NCBI GenBank assembly: GCA_003645825.1
Contig: QNCQ01000036.1
Location: forward strand, 1 to 11,122
Reading direction: 5' to 3'
Origin: Fidelibacterota bacterium
GTDB taxonomy: Bacteria > Fidelibacterota > UBA2242 > B5-G15
DNA length: 11,122 nt
Below the pieces are notes generated by a model. It ran no database searches. It saw only the letters and a list, made by a program, of their open reading frames with translations, and was not told where the DNA came from. Each line of letters starts with the position of its first letter. The first letter of the stretch is position 1. Position numbers and translations under genes: made by a program. Positions 1 through 6,741 of the stretch are shown here, one piece after another.

Positions 1-627
1 CACGCTTGTGGAGAGGTTGCAAGCAACACAAAAAAAAAACACCTTGAATCTTATTCGGACTTTATCTTACGTTCTGCTACGGCATCTGAGTTGGAAAGAA
101 CTTTAGCAATTGTCCTGAACAAAGCAATTTCGGATTGTAGAAAAATAATAACTGAGAGGCCGGAATGTGCGGGCATGGGTACAACTCTAGTACTTTCTGT
201 AATTCTTGATGAAAAGGTTTTCATTTATCATATCGGAGATTCCAGGGCTTACCACATAAGAACCAATAGAGTAGAATTTGTAACAAAGGACCATACCGTT
301 GCCCAGGAGCTACTCGACAAGGGTTTAATAACAAAGGAAACTTTCAAATACGATCCAAGGAAACATATACTCACGAAGTGCATAGGTGGGTTTTCATTCG
401 AAGAATTGCAGGTCAGTTTAGAATATGAAAAAATGCTCCTCCCTGCAGATAAGGTTCTATTATGTTCAGATGGACTGATTGACATGGTGGACACCGAGGT
501 AATTTTGGAGATAGTAAATCAGGAAACAAAATCTGTACAGGAGAGGACTGAGATGCTTCTCAACGCAGCTCTTTCAGCGGGTGGCATTGATAATGTTTCT
601 ATAATTCTTCTTGAAGTGCAGGAATGA
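1..627 (+). CDS. PP2C-family Ser/Thr protein phosphatase, 5'-truncated
   Basis: This frame is open from the first base of the window, so the gene begins upstream; the TTG at 91 is not its start. The first residues, HACGEVAS, fit the segment just after the DGMGG metal motif of PP2C (Stp/PrpC) phosphatases, whose first aspartate would lie just outside. Counting from the edge (208 residues visible), I see GMGTT (58-62), GDSRAY (79-84), DHT (97-99), SDGL (156-159) and GGIDN (194-198), the conserved metal-binding and core motifs in the right order. Proteins of this family are Mn/Mg-dependent and remove phosphate from Ser/Thr residues, often opposing Hanks-type kinases. No membrane segment is visible, so it is probably cytosolic. 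The stop codon overlaps an ATG of the next gene, trkH, which suggests shared translation and perhaps a shared role. The substrate is unknown. A run of ten A (30-39) lies inside the gene without breaking the frame. Confidence 0.9.
   Translation, partial: HACGEVASNTKKKHLESYSDFILRSATASELERTLAIVLNKAISDCRKIITERPECAGMGTTLVLSVILDEKVFIYHIGDSRAYHIRTNRVEFVTKDHTVAQELLDKGLITKETFKYDPRKHILTKCIGGFSFEELQVSLEYEKMLLPADKVLLCSDGLIDMVDTEVILEIVNQETKSVQERTEMLLNAALSAGGIDNVSIILLEVQE
620..623 (+). promoter_or_regulatory. Ribosome binding site favouring the 633 start of trkH
   Basis: AGGA lies at the end of the phosphatase gene. It directly abuts the ATG at 624, which is too close, but stands 9 nt from the ATG at 633. 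This favours the second methionine as the start of TrkH. Confidence 0.45.
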
Positions 628-632
628 ACTAT

Positions 633-2081
633 ATGAATTTTCGAAATGTTTTCAGAGTTCTTGGGATCATATACATCAGCATAGGGCTTATTTTATTTAT
701 CCCGCTTTCTATTAGCATTGTAAATAACGATGGCGCTCAGATTGCATTTCTTGTCACAGTTATTATTTCTCTTATCTCAGGGATACTCTTTAACATTCTC
801 AAGACTGAAAAACCTGACATTGAAAAAAAAGAGGCTATAGCTATAGTTGTTATCGGATGGGCCTCTGTTTCTGTACTGGGAGCTTTTCCATTTTACTTCT
901 CCGGTTATTTCCCTGGTTTCCTTGATTCGCTATTTGAATCGGTATCAGGATTTACCACAACAGGAGCCTCAATATTAAAAGACATCGAATCCTTACCTCT
1001 TAGCATACTCTTCTGGAGAAGTCTCACTCACTGGCTGGGTGGGATGGGAATTATCATATTTGTGCTTATTGTTCTCCCAGTCGTCAATATAGGAACACGT
1101 AACCTTTATAACTTTGAATCCTCCTCGATTGCTCAGGAAAGATTAACTCCAAAAGTCAAAGATACTGCAAGACTGCTGTGGTTCGTGTATTTCTTTTTTA
1201 CCCTTGCTGAAACTATTCTGCTTATGGCTGAAGGCTTACCTTTTTTCGATGCCCTTCTAACTTCCTTTGGGACAATTCCAACAGGCGGATTTTCTCCAAA
1301 GAACATGAGTGTAGCAGGATACAACAGTGTCTATGTAGAAATTGTTGTTATGGTCTTTATGGTTTTATCAGGGATTAACTTCTCGTTTTACCTGCGGGCG
1401 CTGCTAAGGCCAGAGAAAAAGCCTTCCAGTTTCAGAGAAATAATCACTTTTTACCTCTCTTTTATGTTTGTGTGCGCACTTATTGTCTCGATCGACTTGA
1501 AAGGAAGGGTGTACCAGACCTGGGCGGAGTCAATCAGATACGGTTTCTTTCAGGTGATTTCCATTAATACTACCACCGGATTTGTAACTGCTGACTACGA
1601 AAAATGGGGACCCCTGGCTCATATTGTTCTTCTGGTGCTTATGTTCATTGGTGCCTGCCCTGGTTCGACAACAGGAGCTATCAAAAACTCAAGGATAGTT
1701 ATCCTTTTTAAGAGTGTGTTTAGGGAAATACTCTACTTCCTGCATCCTCGCATGGTTAAATCTATAAGACTAAATGGCAGAATCGTTGATGAAAACACCG
1801 TTCGAAGCGCAATAACATACATAGGGTTGTATTTTTGCTTTTTCATCTTTGCAACTTTCCTAATGACCACTCAAGGAATCGACCTAAGAACCTCTATTTT
1901 TTCTGTTGCCACAACTATGGGAGGGGTTGGCCCTGGTCTTGGTATCACAGGTCCTATGGCCAACTACCTTTTACTACCTCCATTTTGTAAATATATACTT
2001 ATTGCATGTATGCTTTTGGGAAGATTGGAGTTTTATGCAATTCTTTTAATTTTCTTTCCCGGGTTCTGGAAAAAGTTCTAA
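633..2081 (+). CDS. trkH: TrkH/KtrB-family potassium uptake protein
   Basis: Membrane subunit of a Trk/Ktr potassium uptake system, an ion-conducting protein with four pore loops in one chain. Counting from the alternative ATG at 624 (485 residues), the four selectivity-filter loops are TTTGAS (111-116), TIPTGGFS (217-224), NTTTGF (315-320) and TMGGVGPG (431-438). The conserved GSTTGAIKNSR (347-357) and LGRLE (465-469) are also present, and hydrophobic helices run throughout. Length is normal for the family, so the gene is intact. I prefer the ATG at 633 because AGGA at 620-623 is well spaced for it; 624 would overlap the phosphatase stop as ATGA. The usual cytosolic gating partner (TrkA/KtrA, an RCK/NAD-binding protein) is not in the window. 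Instead a PP2C phosphatase precedes it. The 3' end overlaps the convergent ade gene by 4 bp. Confidence 0.93.
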   Translation: MNFRNVFRVLGIIYISIGLILFIPLSISIVNNDGAQIAFLVTVIISLISGILFNILKTEKPDIEKKEAIAIVVIGWASVSVLGAFPFYFSGYFPGFLDSLFESVSGFTTTGASILKDIESLPLSILFWRSLTHWLGGMGIIIFVLIVLPVVNIGTRNLYNFESSSIAQERLTPKVKDTARLLWFVYFFFTLAETILLMAEGLPFFDALLTSFGTIPTGGFSPKNMSVAGYNSVYVEIVVMVFMVLSGINFSFYLRALLRPEKKPSSFREIITFYLSFMFVCALIVSIDLKGRVYQTWAESIRYGFFQVISINTTTGFVTADYEKWGPLAHIVLLVLMFIGACPGSTTGAIKNSRIVILFKSVFREILYFLHPRMVKSIRLNGRIVDENTVRSAITYIGLYFCFFIFATFLMTTQGIDLRTSIFSVATTMGGVGPGLGITGPMANYLLLPPFCKYILIACMLLGRLEFYAILLIFFPGFWKKF

Positions 2082-3784
2082 TCTGCATATATTGAAACGA
2101 AATCGAATTTGTTAACATCTACCAGCCCTTTGTCTGTAAGTCTCAGTTCAGGAATTACCGGAAGAGCAAGAAAAGACAAGACCATAAAGGGGTTTTCCAA
2201 CCTGCAACCAATGGTTCTTGCTGCATTGTTTAGCCTGTCACACTTTTTCCTAAGCAGTTCAAGCGGTTCATCGGACATCAACCCAGCGATTGGTAAAGAA
2301 AGTTCTTCCAAAACCCTCCCATCCTCAACTACCACTTGACCACCACCCAGTTCTTTTATTCTCTCCACAGCGAAGAGTATGTCATGATCATTTGTCCCTA
2401 CTACTATGATATTGTGTGAATCATGAGCTACAGTTGAAGCAATAGCTCCAGCTTTTATCCCTATCCCCCTTACAAACCCGATTTCGATATTCCCCGTGGC
2501 TCTGTGTCTTTCCACAACCACAAGCTTCAAGATGTCTTTCTCCACATCCGGAACTACCTCCCCATTATCAATCCTGGCATCGATAACCACCTTTTTTGTC
2601 AGTATCTGTCCCGGGATAATCTCTATCACATTTATCCTATTTGTCCTTGCCTCTATCCTTAGCTTGCTTCCATCAAGCTTTCCAGTGTTTATTGAGTTAT
2701 CCGGGAAAGAGGTATCAGGTCTCTTTAAATCAGCACAAACTTCTCCTTCCACAACAACCGGACGTCCACCCTTATAAACCCCGAGTATATTAAAATTCTC
2801 CAGGTCATCAATGATGACGAAATCTGCAAGATAACCAGGAGCTATGGCTCCTCGATACCTGAGATTGAAATATCGGGCAGTATTGAAAGAGGCCAGTTTA
2901 AAAGCAACAACTGGGTCAATCCCTTTCTTAATAGCTCGTTTCACCATAGAATTTATGTGTCCATAATCCATAAGGAAATCAGGATGTCTGTCATCTGTCA
3001 CAAAGCCGAATCTCTCATGGTTCTTTTCGTTTACAAGCTTTATAAGCTCATCAAGATTGCGAGCAGCAGAGCCTTCTCTTATCATAATGAACATTCCTTT
3101 GCTAAGTTTTTCTTTCGCTTCTTCGAAGTTCGTGCATTCGTGATCAGAGCTTATCCCCGCAAGGATATAAGCATTCAATTTTTCCCCTGAAAGCAAAGGT
3201 GCATGCCCATCGATTATTCGACCTCTTGAATACTCAATTTTTCGTAAAACTTCATCATCACCATGTATTACCCCAGGAAAATTCATCATTTCAGCAAGTC
3301 CCAGCACCCTCTCATTTGTAAGCCACTTCTTTATCTCTTTGGGTCCAAACTCTCCTCCGTTTGTTTCCAGATGTGTGGCAGGAACACAGGATGGCAACAT
3401 GAAGAAAATATCCACGAAATCAAAATCAGAGGCCCTTATCATATATTCCAATCCTGCTTCTCCAGCAACGTTAACAATCTCATGCGGATCTGCCACCACA
3501 GCTGTCGTACCATTTTTTACAACTGCCCTTCCAAACTCGAACGGAGAGAGCATTGAGCTTTCAATATGTACATGGCCATCAATAAATCCGGGAGCGACTA
3601 TTTTCCCATTCAGATCAAGCACTTCTTCAGCCTCATACTCACCGGGCCCCACAAATATTCCAGAAGAAATGGCAATATTCATTTCCTCAATGGTGCAGTT
3701 AAAAACATCAACTACCCTGGCATTTTTGAGCAGCAGATTGGCTTTTTTCCTGCCCCTTGCAACTTCAATAAGGTCCTTTATCAT
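2078..3784 (-). CDS. ade: Adenine deaminase
   Basis: Converts adenine to hypoxanthine plus ammonia in purine salvage; cytosolic, metal-dependent amidohydrolase. With the start at 3784 the protein has 568 residues, normal for Ade. The N-terminal amidohydrolase domain shows GFIDGHVHIESS (H71, H73), ADPHE (98-102), GHAP (193-196), SDHE (213-216) and TDDRHPD (263-269), followed by ASFNTARYF and GAIAPGYLADF. The C-terminal Ade-specific domain shows GFVRGIG, VAHDSHN (452-458), GTNDHD and LPIAGLMSDEP. The frame can be extended upstream to 3892, but those 36 residues lie over the ttuA zinc-finger region and look unlike Ade. GGAGG at 3791-3795 is spaced 6 nt from the ATG at 3784. The start overlaps the end of ttuA by 20 bp, so translation is probably coupled. 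It is the last gene of the - strand operon, and its stop overlaps the trkH stop on the other strand. Confidence 0.95.
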   Translation of the reverse strand: MIKDLIEVARGRKKANLLLKNARVVDVFNCTIEEMNIAISSGIFVGPGEYEAEEVLDLNGKIVAPGFIDGHVHIESSMLSPFEFGRAVVKNGTTAVVADPHEIVNVAGEAGLEYMIRASDFDFVDIFFMLPSCVPATHLETNGGEFGPKEIKKWLTNERVLGLAEMMNFPGVIHGDDEVLRKIEYSRGRIIDGHAPLLSGEKLNAYILAGISSDHECTNFEEAKEKLSKGMFIMIREGSAARNLDELIKLVNEKNHERFGFVTDDRHPDFLMDYGHINSMVKRAIKKGIDPVVAFKLASFNTARYFNLRYRGAIAPGYLADFVIIDDLENFNILGVYKGGRPVVVEGEVCADLKRPDTSFPDNSINTGKLDGSKLRIEARTNRINVIEIIPGQILTKKVVIDARIDNGEVVPDVEKDILKLVVVERHRATGNIEIGFVRGIGIKAGAIASTVAHDSHNIIVVGTNDHDILFAVERIKELGGGQVVVEDGRVLEELSLPIAGLMSDEPLELLRKKCDRLNNAARTIGCRLENPFMVLSFLALPVIPELRLTDKGLVDVNKFDFVSIYAD

Positions 3785-4688
3785 CGCTTCCCTCCAGCTC
3801 ATTTTTAATGCTGCAAACATAACAAATCCCTGATCGGCTGGAAGTCTTATACCCGCAGACACGACAATATTTAACCTCGGTCTCCTCTTCATTCAGAAAA
3901 TATGGACGTAGCTTCTTTAAATAGTTAAAATAAAACTCTGCCTTTACACTTCTTATCTTCGTTTCTAGATAGTTCAAAACCTCCTTGTAATAAATTGTGT
4001 TAGCTCCCTTCGAGAGAGGACATTTTTCCTGGACAAATGGAATCTTTCTTAATTCAACATATTGCTTCAGTTCATCATCGGTCAGCCTTATAAGTGGTTT
4101 CACCTTTCGGGGAAGCTCCCCTTCTCCCTCTACCACGGGATACTGTTTTGAGAGATACTGGACCTGTGCAAATAATAGATTCCCGAGAAGAATAGAACAT
4201 GCATCATCAAGATTGTGCCCCGTTACTATGGCATCACCCCCAAGCTCAGAAGCTATAATATTAAGGTAGTATCTCTTCAATTTCCCACAAATGGAGCAAA
4301 TTTTTTCAGCATATGGCCTTTTGAACTCAATAATCTCTTTCCCAAATAGTTCTTTGAGATAGTAAACTTTTATCGGAATTCCAGTTTCCCGAGAAAATTT
4401 CCGCACAATCTCTTCAGACTTCTCTGAAAATTCATGAATTCCCAAATTTATATGAACCCCTGTCACTCTGTATCCCATTTCATTCAGTACTTCAATACAC
4501 GCCATGCTGTCCTTCCCACCCGATACAGCAACAATTAAATTCTCATCTTTTCGGAACATTTTGAAAGACTTTATGGCTCTTTCGACCTGCCGATATACGT
4601 ACTCTATAAAATGCTCATTACAGAACTTTGCCTTATGCCTGTGCAGTCTTATAGTTGCTTCCTTCTTGCAAACGGTACATTTCATCAT
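3765..4688 (-). CDS. ttuA: TtuA/TtcA-family tRNA 2-thiolation enzyme
   Basis: ATP-dependent tRNA sulfurtransferase of the TtcA/TtuA/Ncs6 superfamily. The TtuA group makes 2-thiouridine derivatives (at position 54 in thermophiles) using sulfur from a small ubiquitin-like carrier. In the 307 residues I see an N-terminal zinc finger (C4, C7, C23, H26), the PP-loop SGGKDS (56-61), CSIC (C131, C134) with C223 as candidate [4Fe-4S] ligands, GHNLDD (157-162), and a C-terminal zinc finger (C275, C278, C289, C292). Two zinc fingers flanking the PP-loop domain fit TtuA better than bacterial TtcA (s2C32). The modified position is inferred from the family. ATG codons at 4688 and 4685 are both possible; an in-frame stop sits just upstream and no clear SD is seen. 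The carrier protein TtuB is not in the window. A 58-bp gap separates it from the DUF4416 gene upstream, with no convincing promoter, and its end overlaps ade by 20 bp. Confidence 0.88.
   Translation of the reverse strand: MMKCTVCKKEATIRLHRHKAKFCNEHFIEYVYRQVERAIKSFKMFRKDENLIVAVSGGKDSMACIEVLNEMGYRVTGVHINLGIHEFSEKSEEIVRKFSRETGIPIKVYYLKELFGKEIIEFKRPYAEKICSICGKLKRYYLNIIASELGGDAIVTGHNLDDACSILLGNLLFAQVQYLSKQYPVVEGEGELPRKVKPLIRLTDDELKQYVELRKIPFVQEKCPLSKGANTIYYKEVLNYLETKIRSVKAEFYFNYLKKLRPYFLNEEETEVKYCRVCGYKTSSRSGICYVCSIKNELEGSDDKGPY
3791..3795 (-). promoter_or_regulatory. Ribosome binding site that sets the ade start
   Basis: GGAGG on the - strand, 6 nt before the ATG at 3784, inside the last codons of ttuA. 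It favours 3784 over the upstream in-frame candidates at 3802, 3820 and 3892. Confidence 0.8.
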
Positions 4689-4746
4689 AGCATCTTAATT
4701 TAACTACCCCGGGTGAATTTTCTGCAATAAATTGTAACAAGTTGTC

Positions 4747-5295
4747 TTACGTAGCTTTCTTTTTCCTGTTTAAAACAACAATATTAGCTCTGACACTCTT
4801 CAAAAAATCAACATTTGACTGCCACATATAATCCGGGTATGTCCATGGTAAAAACTTAAAGTCTCCATGCTCATAAATCAGGGTAACCTCTGCAAAAATA
4901 CCATTGCCTACATATATCCTATGCGAAAAGTTTTTCGTTGAGTAAAGCACCAATTTAGAAGGTTCAAGATATCCAGGGTCAATATTCGCTACTCTTATAC
5001 CCCTGCTGTCTCCAGGATATAGATTCATTTCAAGCTCATTTGTCCAGATTTTTACCTTATGGAAATTTTCCAGGCATATTTCGTTTTCCATCACAACAAA
5101 ACGTTTATTGAGGCTATCTCCGAACTCTTTTAAATAATAATCGGTAAAATCAACAACTTTGTACTCATTGCCTGAGGCAAGTACCTTTCCATATCGTTCA
5201 GTCAGGTGTTCCAGGATTACTCTATAATCCTTTTTGTCTTTATACATCACTGCAAAAAATGGATATGCATATGGTGGAGGTTTAATTATTCCCAT
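4747..5295 (-). CDS. DUF4416 family protein, function unknown
   Basis: A protein of 182 residues that I recognise as DUF4416, a family with no established function. Family-typical stretches are an MGIIKPP start, TDYYLKEFG (51-59), a TNELE segment (85-89), NIDPGYL (104-110), KLVLYSTKNFSHRIY (114-128), AEVTLIY (135-141) and LPWTYPDY (149-156). It has no signal peptide or membrane helix, so it is probably cytosolic. The C-terminus is basic (RKKKAT). An ATG at 5307 would add four residues, but GGAGG lies only 2 nt from it, whereas GGAG at 5302-5305 is 6 nt from the ATG at 5295, and the family normally starts at that point. The start overlaps the end of the radical SAM gene by 14 bp, so the two are probably made together. 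That pairing is the best clue to its role. The conserved D, H and E residues could bind a metal or substrate, but this is a guess. Confidence 0.85.
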   Translation of the reverse strand: MGIIKPPPYAYPFFAVMYKDKKDYRVILEHLTERYGKVLASGNEYKVVDFTDYYLKEFGDSLNKRFVVMENEICLENFHKVKIWTNELEMNLYPGDSRGIRVANIDPGYLEPSKLVLYSTKNFSHRIYVGNGIFAEVTLIYEHGDFKFLPWTYPDYMWQSNVDFLKSVRANIVVLNRKKKAT

Positions 5296-6670
5296 GTATA
5301 ACTCCATTACCTCCTCTTATTTTGTTGTTATATTCACTTGCCAATACCTTAATCTCTGCAATCTCCTCCCAGTTCAGTTCCTTGTTAACATACATATAAA
5401 CTGTATTGTTTGTCAAAAGAGGGTCAGAGGAATCATCCATTACCCCTTTCTGCCTGAGTACCTCCCAATCCCGGGTACCAGGAATTGGTGAATAGTACGA
5501 CAGGCGAGAGATAACTCCCAGGTCGGCCATAAATTTCAAGCTATCCACTACATCACCATATCTCTGCCCCGGTAATCCTACCAGCAAGTAGGCCTCTAAC
5601 TCGGAATGTCTATATCCGGCTCTTACAAGATTATTCACAGCTCGTTCCACTGCTGCTCTGTTTACCTTATATGATGATCTACCAAGAAACTCCGAAGAAA
5701 TAGACTCTACGCTCAGTCTGATTGTTTTAAACCCGGATTCAAACATAAGCCTGCTTATTACCTCATCGATTTCCTTTACAAAAAGACCATTCGGAGTGTG
5801 AAACCTAACCCCGGGGTTTCTTCTTACAAGCTCGCCGAGTAGCGGTATGATATAATTCTCTCGGTCATAGAAAAGAGCATCATCATAGAAGACAAAATCT
5901 CTCACCCCAAATTTTTCTTTCACAAACATAATTTCTTCTATTACATCTTCTGTAGGCCTTCTGTAAAACGAAGGATTCAGTTTTCCTGTCGCACAATAGG
6001 AACACCTGTAGGGGCATCCGCGAGATGTCAGAATAACTGCATAATCTATTCTATCATATAGTTCCCATGGCAACATTCCCCTATCGTCGAAGTCTGGGAT
6101 TCTAGAATAATCTCTTTTTATATCAAACAGACTATCAAGAATCCTTAAAGCCTTTTTCTCTCCGTAACAGGTAACGATGTAATCTGGGTTTATACAGCTT
6201 CTAGCATGACTTTCAAATAAAGTTGCATATATTCCCCCGAGAATAATCTTTACTTTACCCATGACTTCACGAAGTAATTCAATAGTATTTATAATTCCCG
6301 GATACCAATATGTCATCACCGATGTAATCAGAACGGCATCGGGTTTATCAATTCTTGTCAGCTCATTTATTACGTCTTCCTTCTTTGCCCCGTAAAGGCC
6401 ATATTTCCTGGGTACAAATCTTACAGGCTCCGGTTTTGGAATCTCAGTCTTAAAATACTTCCCCCTTCCATCGATAAACCTTTTGTCTTTTATTCCACCC
6501 CACTTACATCTATCGGTAAGGTCAAGAAGACTCACATCATATCCATATCTTCTTAGAAATTTTCCCACGTACAGAAGCCCGATTGGTTTTGACCATAAAT
6601 CATACGCAGCAAAATCTGCTATCCATGGGTTAACAAGTAGAATTTTCTTCCTTCCCCTACCACTGTCCAC
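5282..6670 (-). CDS. Radical SAM protein with N-terminal B12-binding-type domain
   Basis: A 462-residue protein with the layout of cobalamin-binding-type radical SAM enzymes. The N-terminal half looks like a Rossmann-type B12-binding domain (KKILLVNPW at 8-16, KPIGLLYVGKFL at 28-39, DAVLITSVMTY at 111-121, ILGGIYATL at 143-151). I see no DxHxxG, so real cobalamin binding is uncertain. The radical SAM core carries the [4Fe-4S] motif CxxxCxxC in SRGCPYRCSYC (C219, C223, C226), then FVFYDDALF (259-267), LSVES (319-323) and LLVGLPGQ (362-369). It should cleave S-adenosylmethionine to make a radical; the substrate is unknown. The start is GTG at 6670: an in-frame stop lies four codons upstream and no ATG precedes the conserved domain. 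No SD is visible, so the mRNA may have a short leader. It is the first gene of a - strand operon and overlaps the DUF4416 gene. Confidence 0.9.
   Translation of the reverse strand: MDSGRGRKKILLVNPWIADFAAYDLWSKPIGLLYVGKFLRRYGYDVSLLDLTDRCKWGGIKDKRFIDGRGKYFKTEIPKPEPVRFVPRKYGLYGAKKEDVINELTRIDKPDAVLITSVMTYWYPGIINTIELLREVMGKVKIILGGIYATLFESHARSCINPDYIVTCYGEKKALRILDSLFDIKRDYSRIPDFDDRGMLPWELYDRIDYAVILTSRGCPYRCSYCATGKLNPSFYRRPTEDVIEEIMFVKEKFGVRDFVFYDDALFYDRENYIIPLLGELVRRNPGVRFHTPNGLFVKEIDEVISRLMFESGFKTIRLSVESISSEFLGRSSYKVNRAAVERAVNNLVRAGYRHSELEAYLLVGLPGQRYGDVVDSLKFMADLGVISRLSYYSPIPGTRDWEVLRQKGVMDDSSDPLLTNNTVYMYVNKELNWEEIAEIKVLASEYNNKIRGGNGVIHGNN
5302..5305 (-). promoter_or_regulatory. Ribosome binding site that sets the DUF4416 start
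   Basis: GGAG on the - strand, 6 nt before the ATG at 5295, within the last codons of the radical SAM gene. A stronger GGAGG at 5310-5314 is badly spaced for both candidate starts (2 nt for 5307, 14 nt for 5295), though it may help ribosomes reload. Confidence 0.55.
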
Positions 6671-6684
6671 GTTGCAAAGTTAAT

Positions 6685-6714
6685 TTATCATGTGCTATTT
6701 TCGATACATAAAAT
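6685..6714 (+). promoter_or_regulatory. Possible promoter of the wzi-like gene
   Basis: TTATCA (6685-6690, 4 of 6 to TTGACA), an 18-nt spacer and TAAAAT (6709-6714, 5 of 6 to TATAAT). Transcription would start near 6721, leaving only about 5 nt before the ATG at 6726. This would fit the absence of a Shine-Dalgarno site. It overlaps the - strand -10 by 2 bp. Confidence 0.35.
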
Positions 6715-6741
6715 TATATTTTACTATGAGAAAATTGACCT
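6713..6741 (-). promoter_or_regulatory. Possible promoter of the radical SAM operon
   Basis: A perfect TATAAT lies on the - strand at 6718-6713, about 43 nt before the GTG at 6670. Seventeen nt upstream the best -35 is AGGTCA (6741-6736), only 3 of 6 matches to TTGACA. The -10 is good and the -35 weak. The -35 would fall inside the signal-peptide codons of the divergent gene. Confidence 0.35.

Noticed and set aside
91..93. TTG as start of the phosphatase
   Set aside because: The frame is open to the window edge, and residues before it match the conserved PP2C segment following DGMGG.
2054..2075. Possible terminator hairpin (TTTCC/GGAAA) at the end of trkH
   Set aside because: Only 5 bp of stem, inside coding sequence and without a T-tract.
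3339..3833. 164-codon open frame on the + strand opposite ade and the end of ttuA
   Set aside because: It is the mirror of the strongly conserved Ade N-terminal domain, is rich in Ser/Thr from antisense codons and has no recognisable domain.
3785..3892. N-terminal extension of Ade up to an ATG at 3892
   Set aside because: It lies over the ttuA zinc-finger codons in another frame and does not look like Ade; the strong SD before 3784 marks the real start.
4689..4746. Possible - strand promoter before ttuA (TTGCAG, 18 nt, TTAAAT)
   Set aside because: Only 3 of 6 and 4 of 6 matches, and too close to the start codon; ttuA can be read through from upstream.
6690..6725. Earlier ATG of the wzi-like gene
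   Set aside because: It would put 12 residues before a clean signal peptide and would place the start inside the likely promoter.
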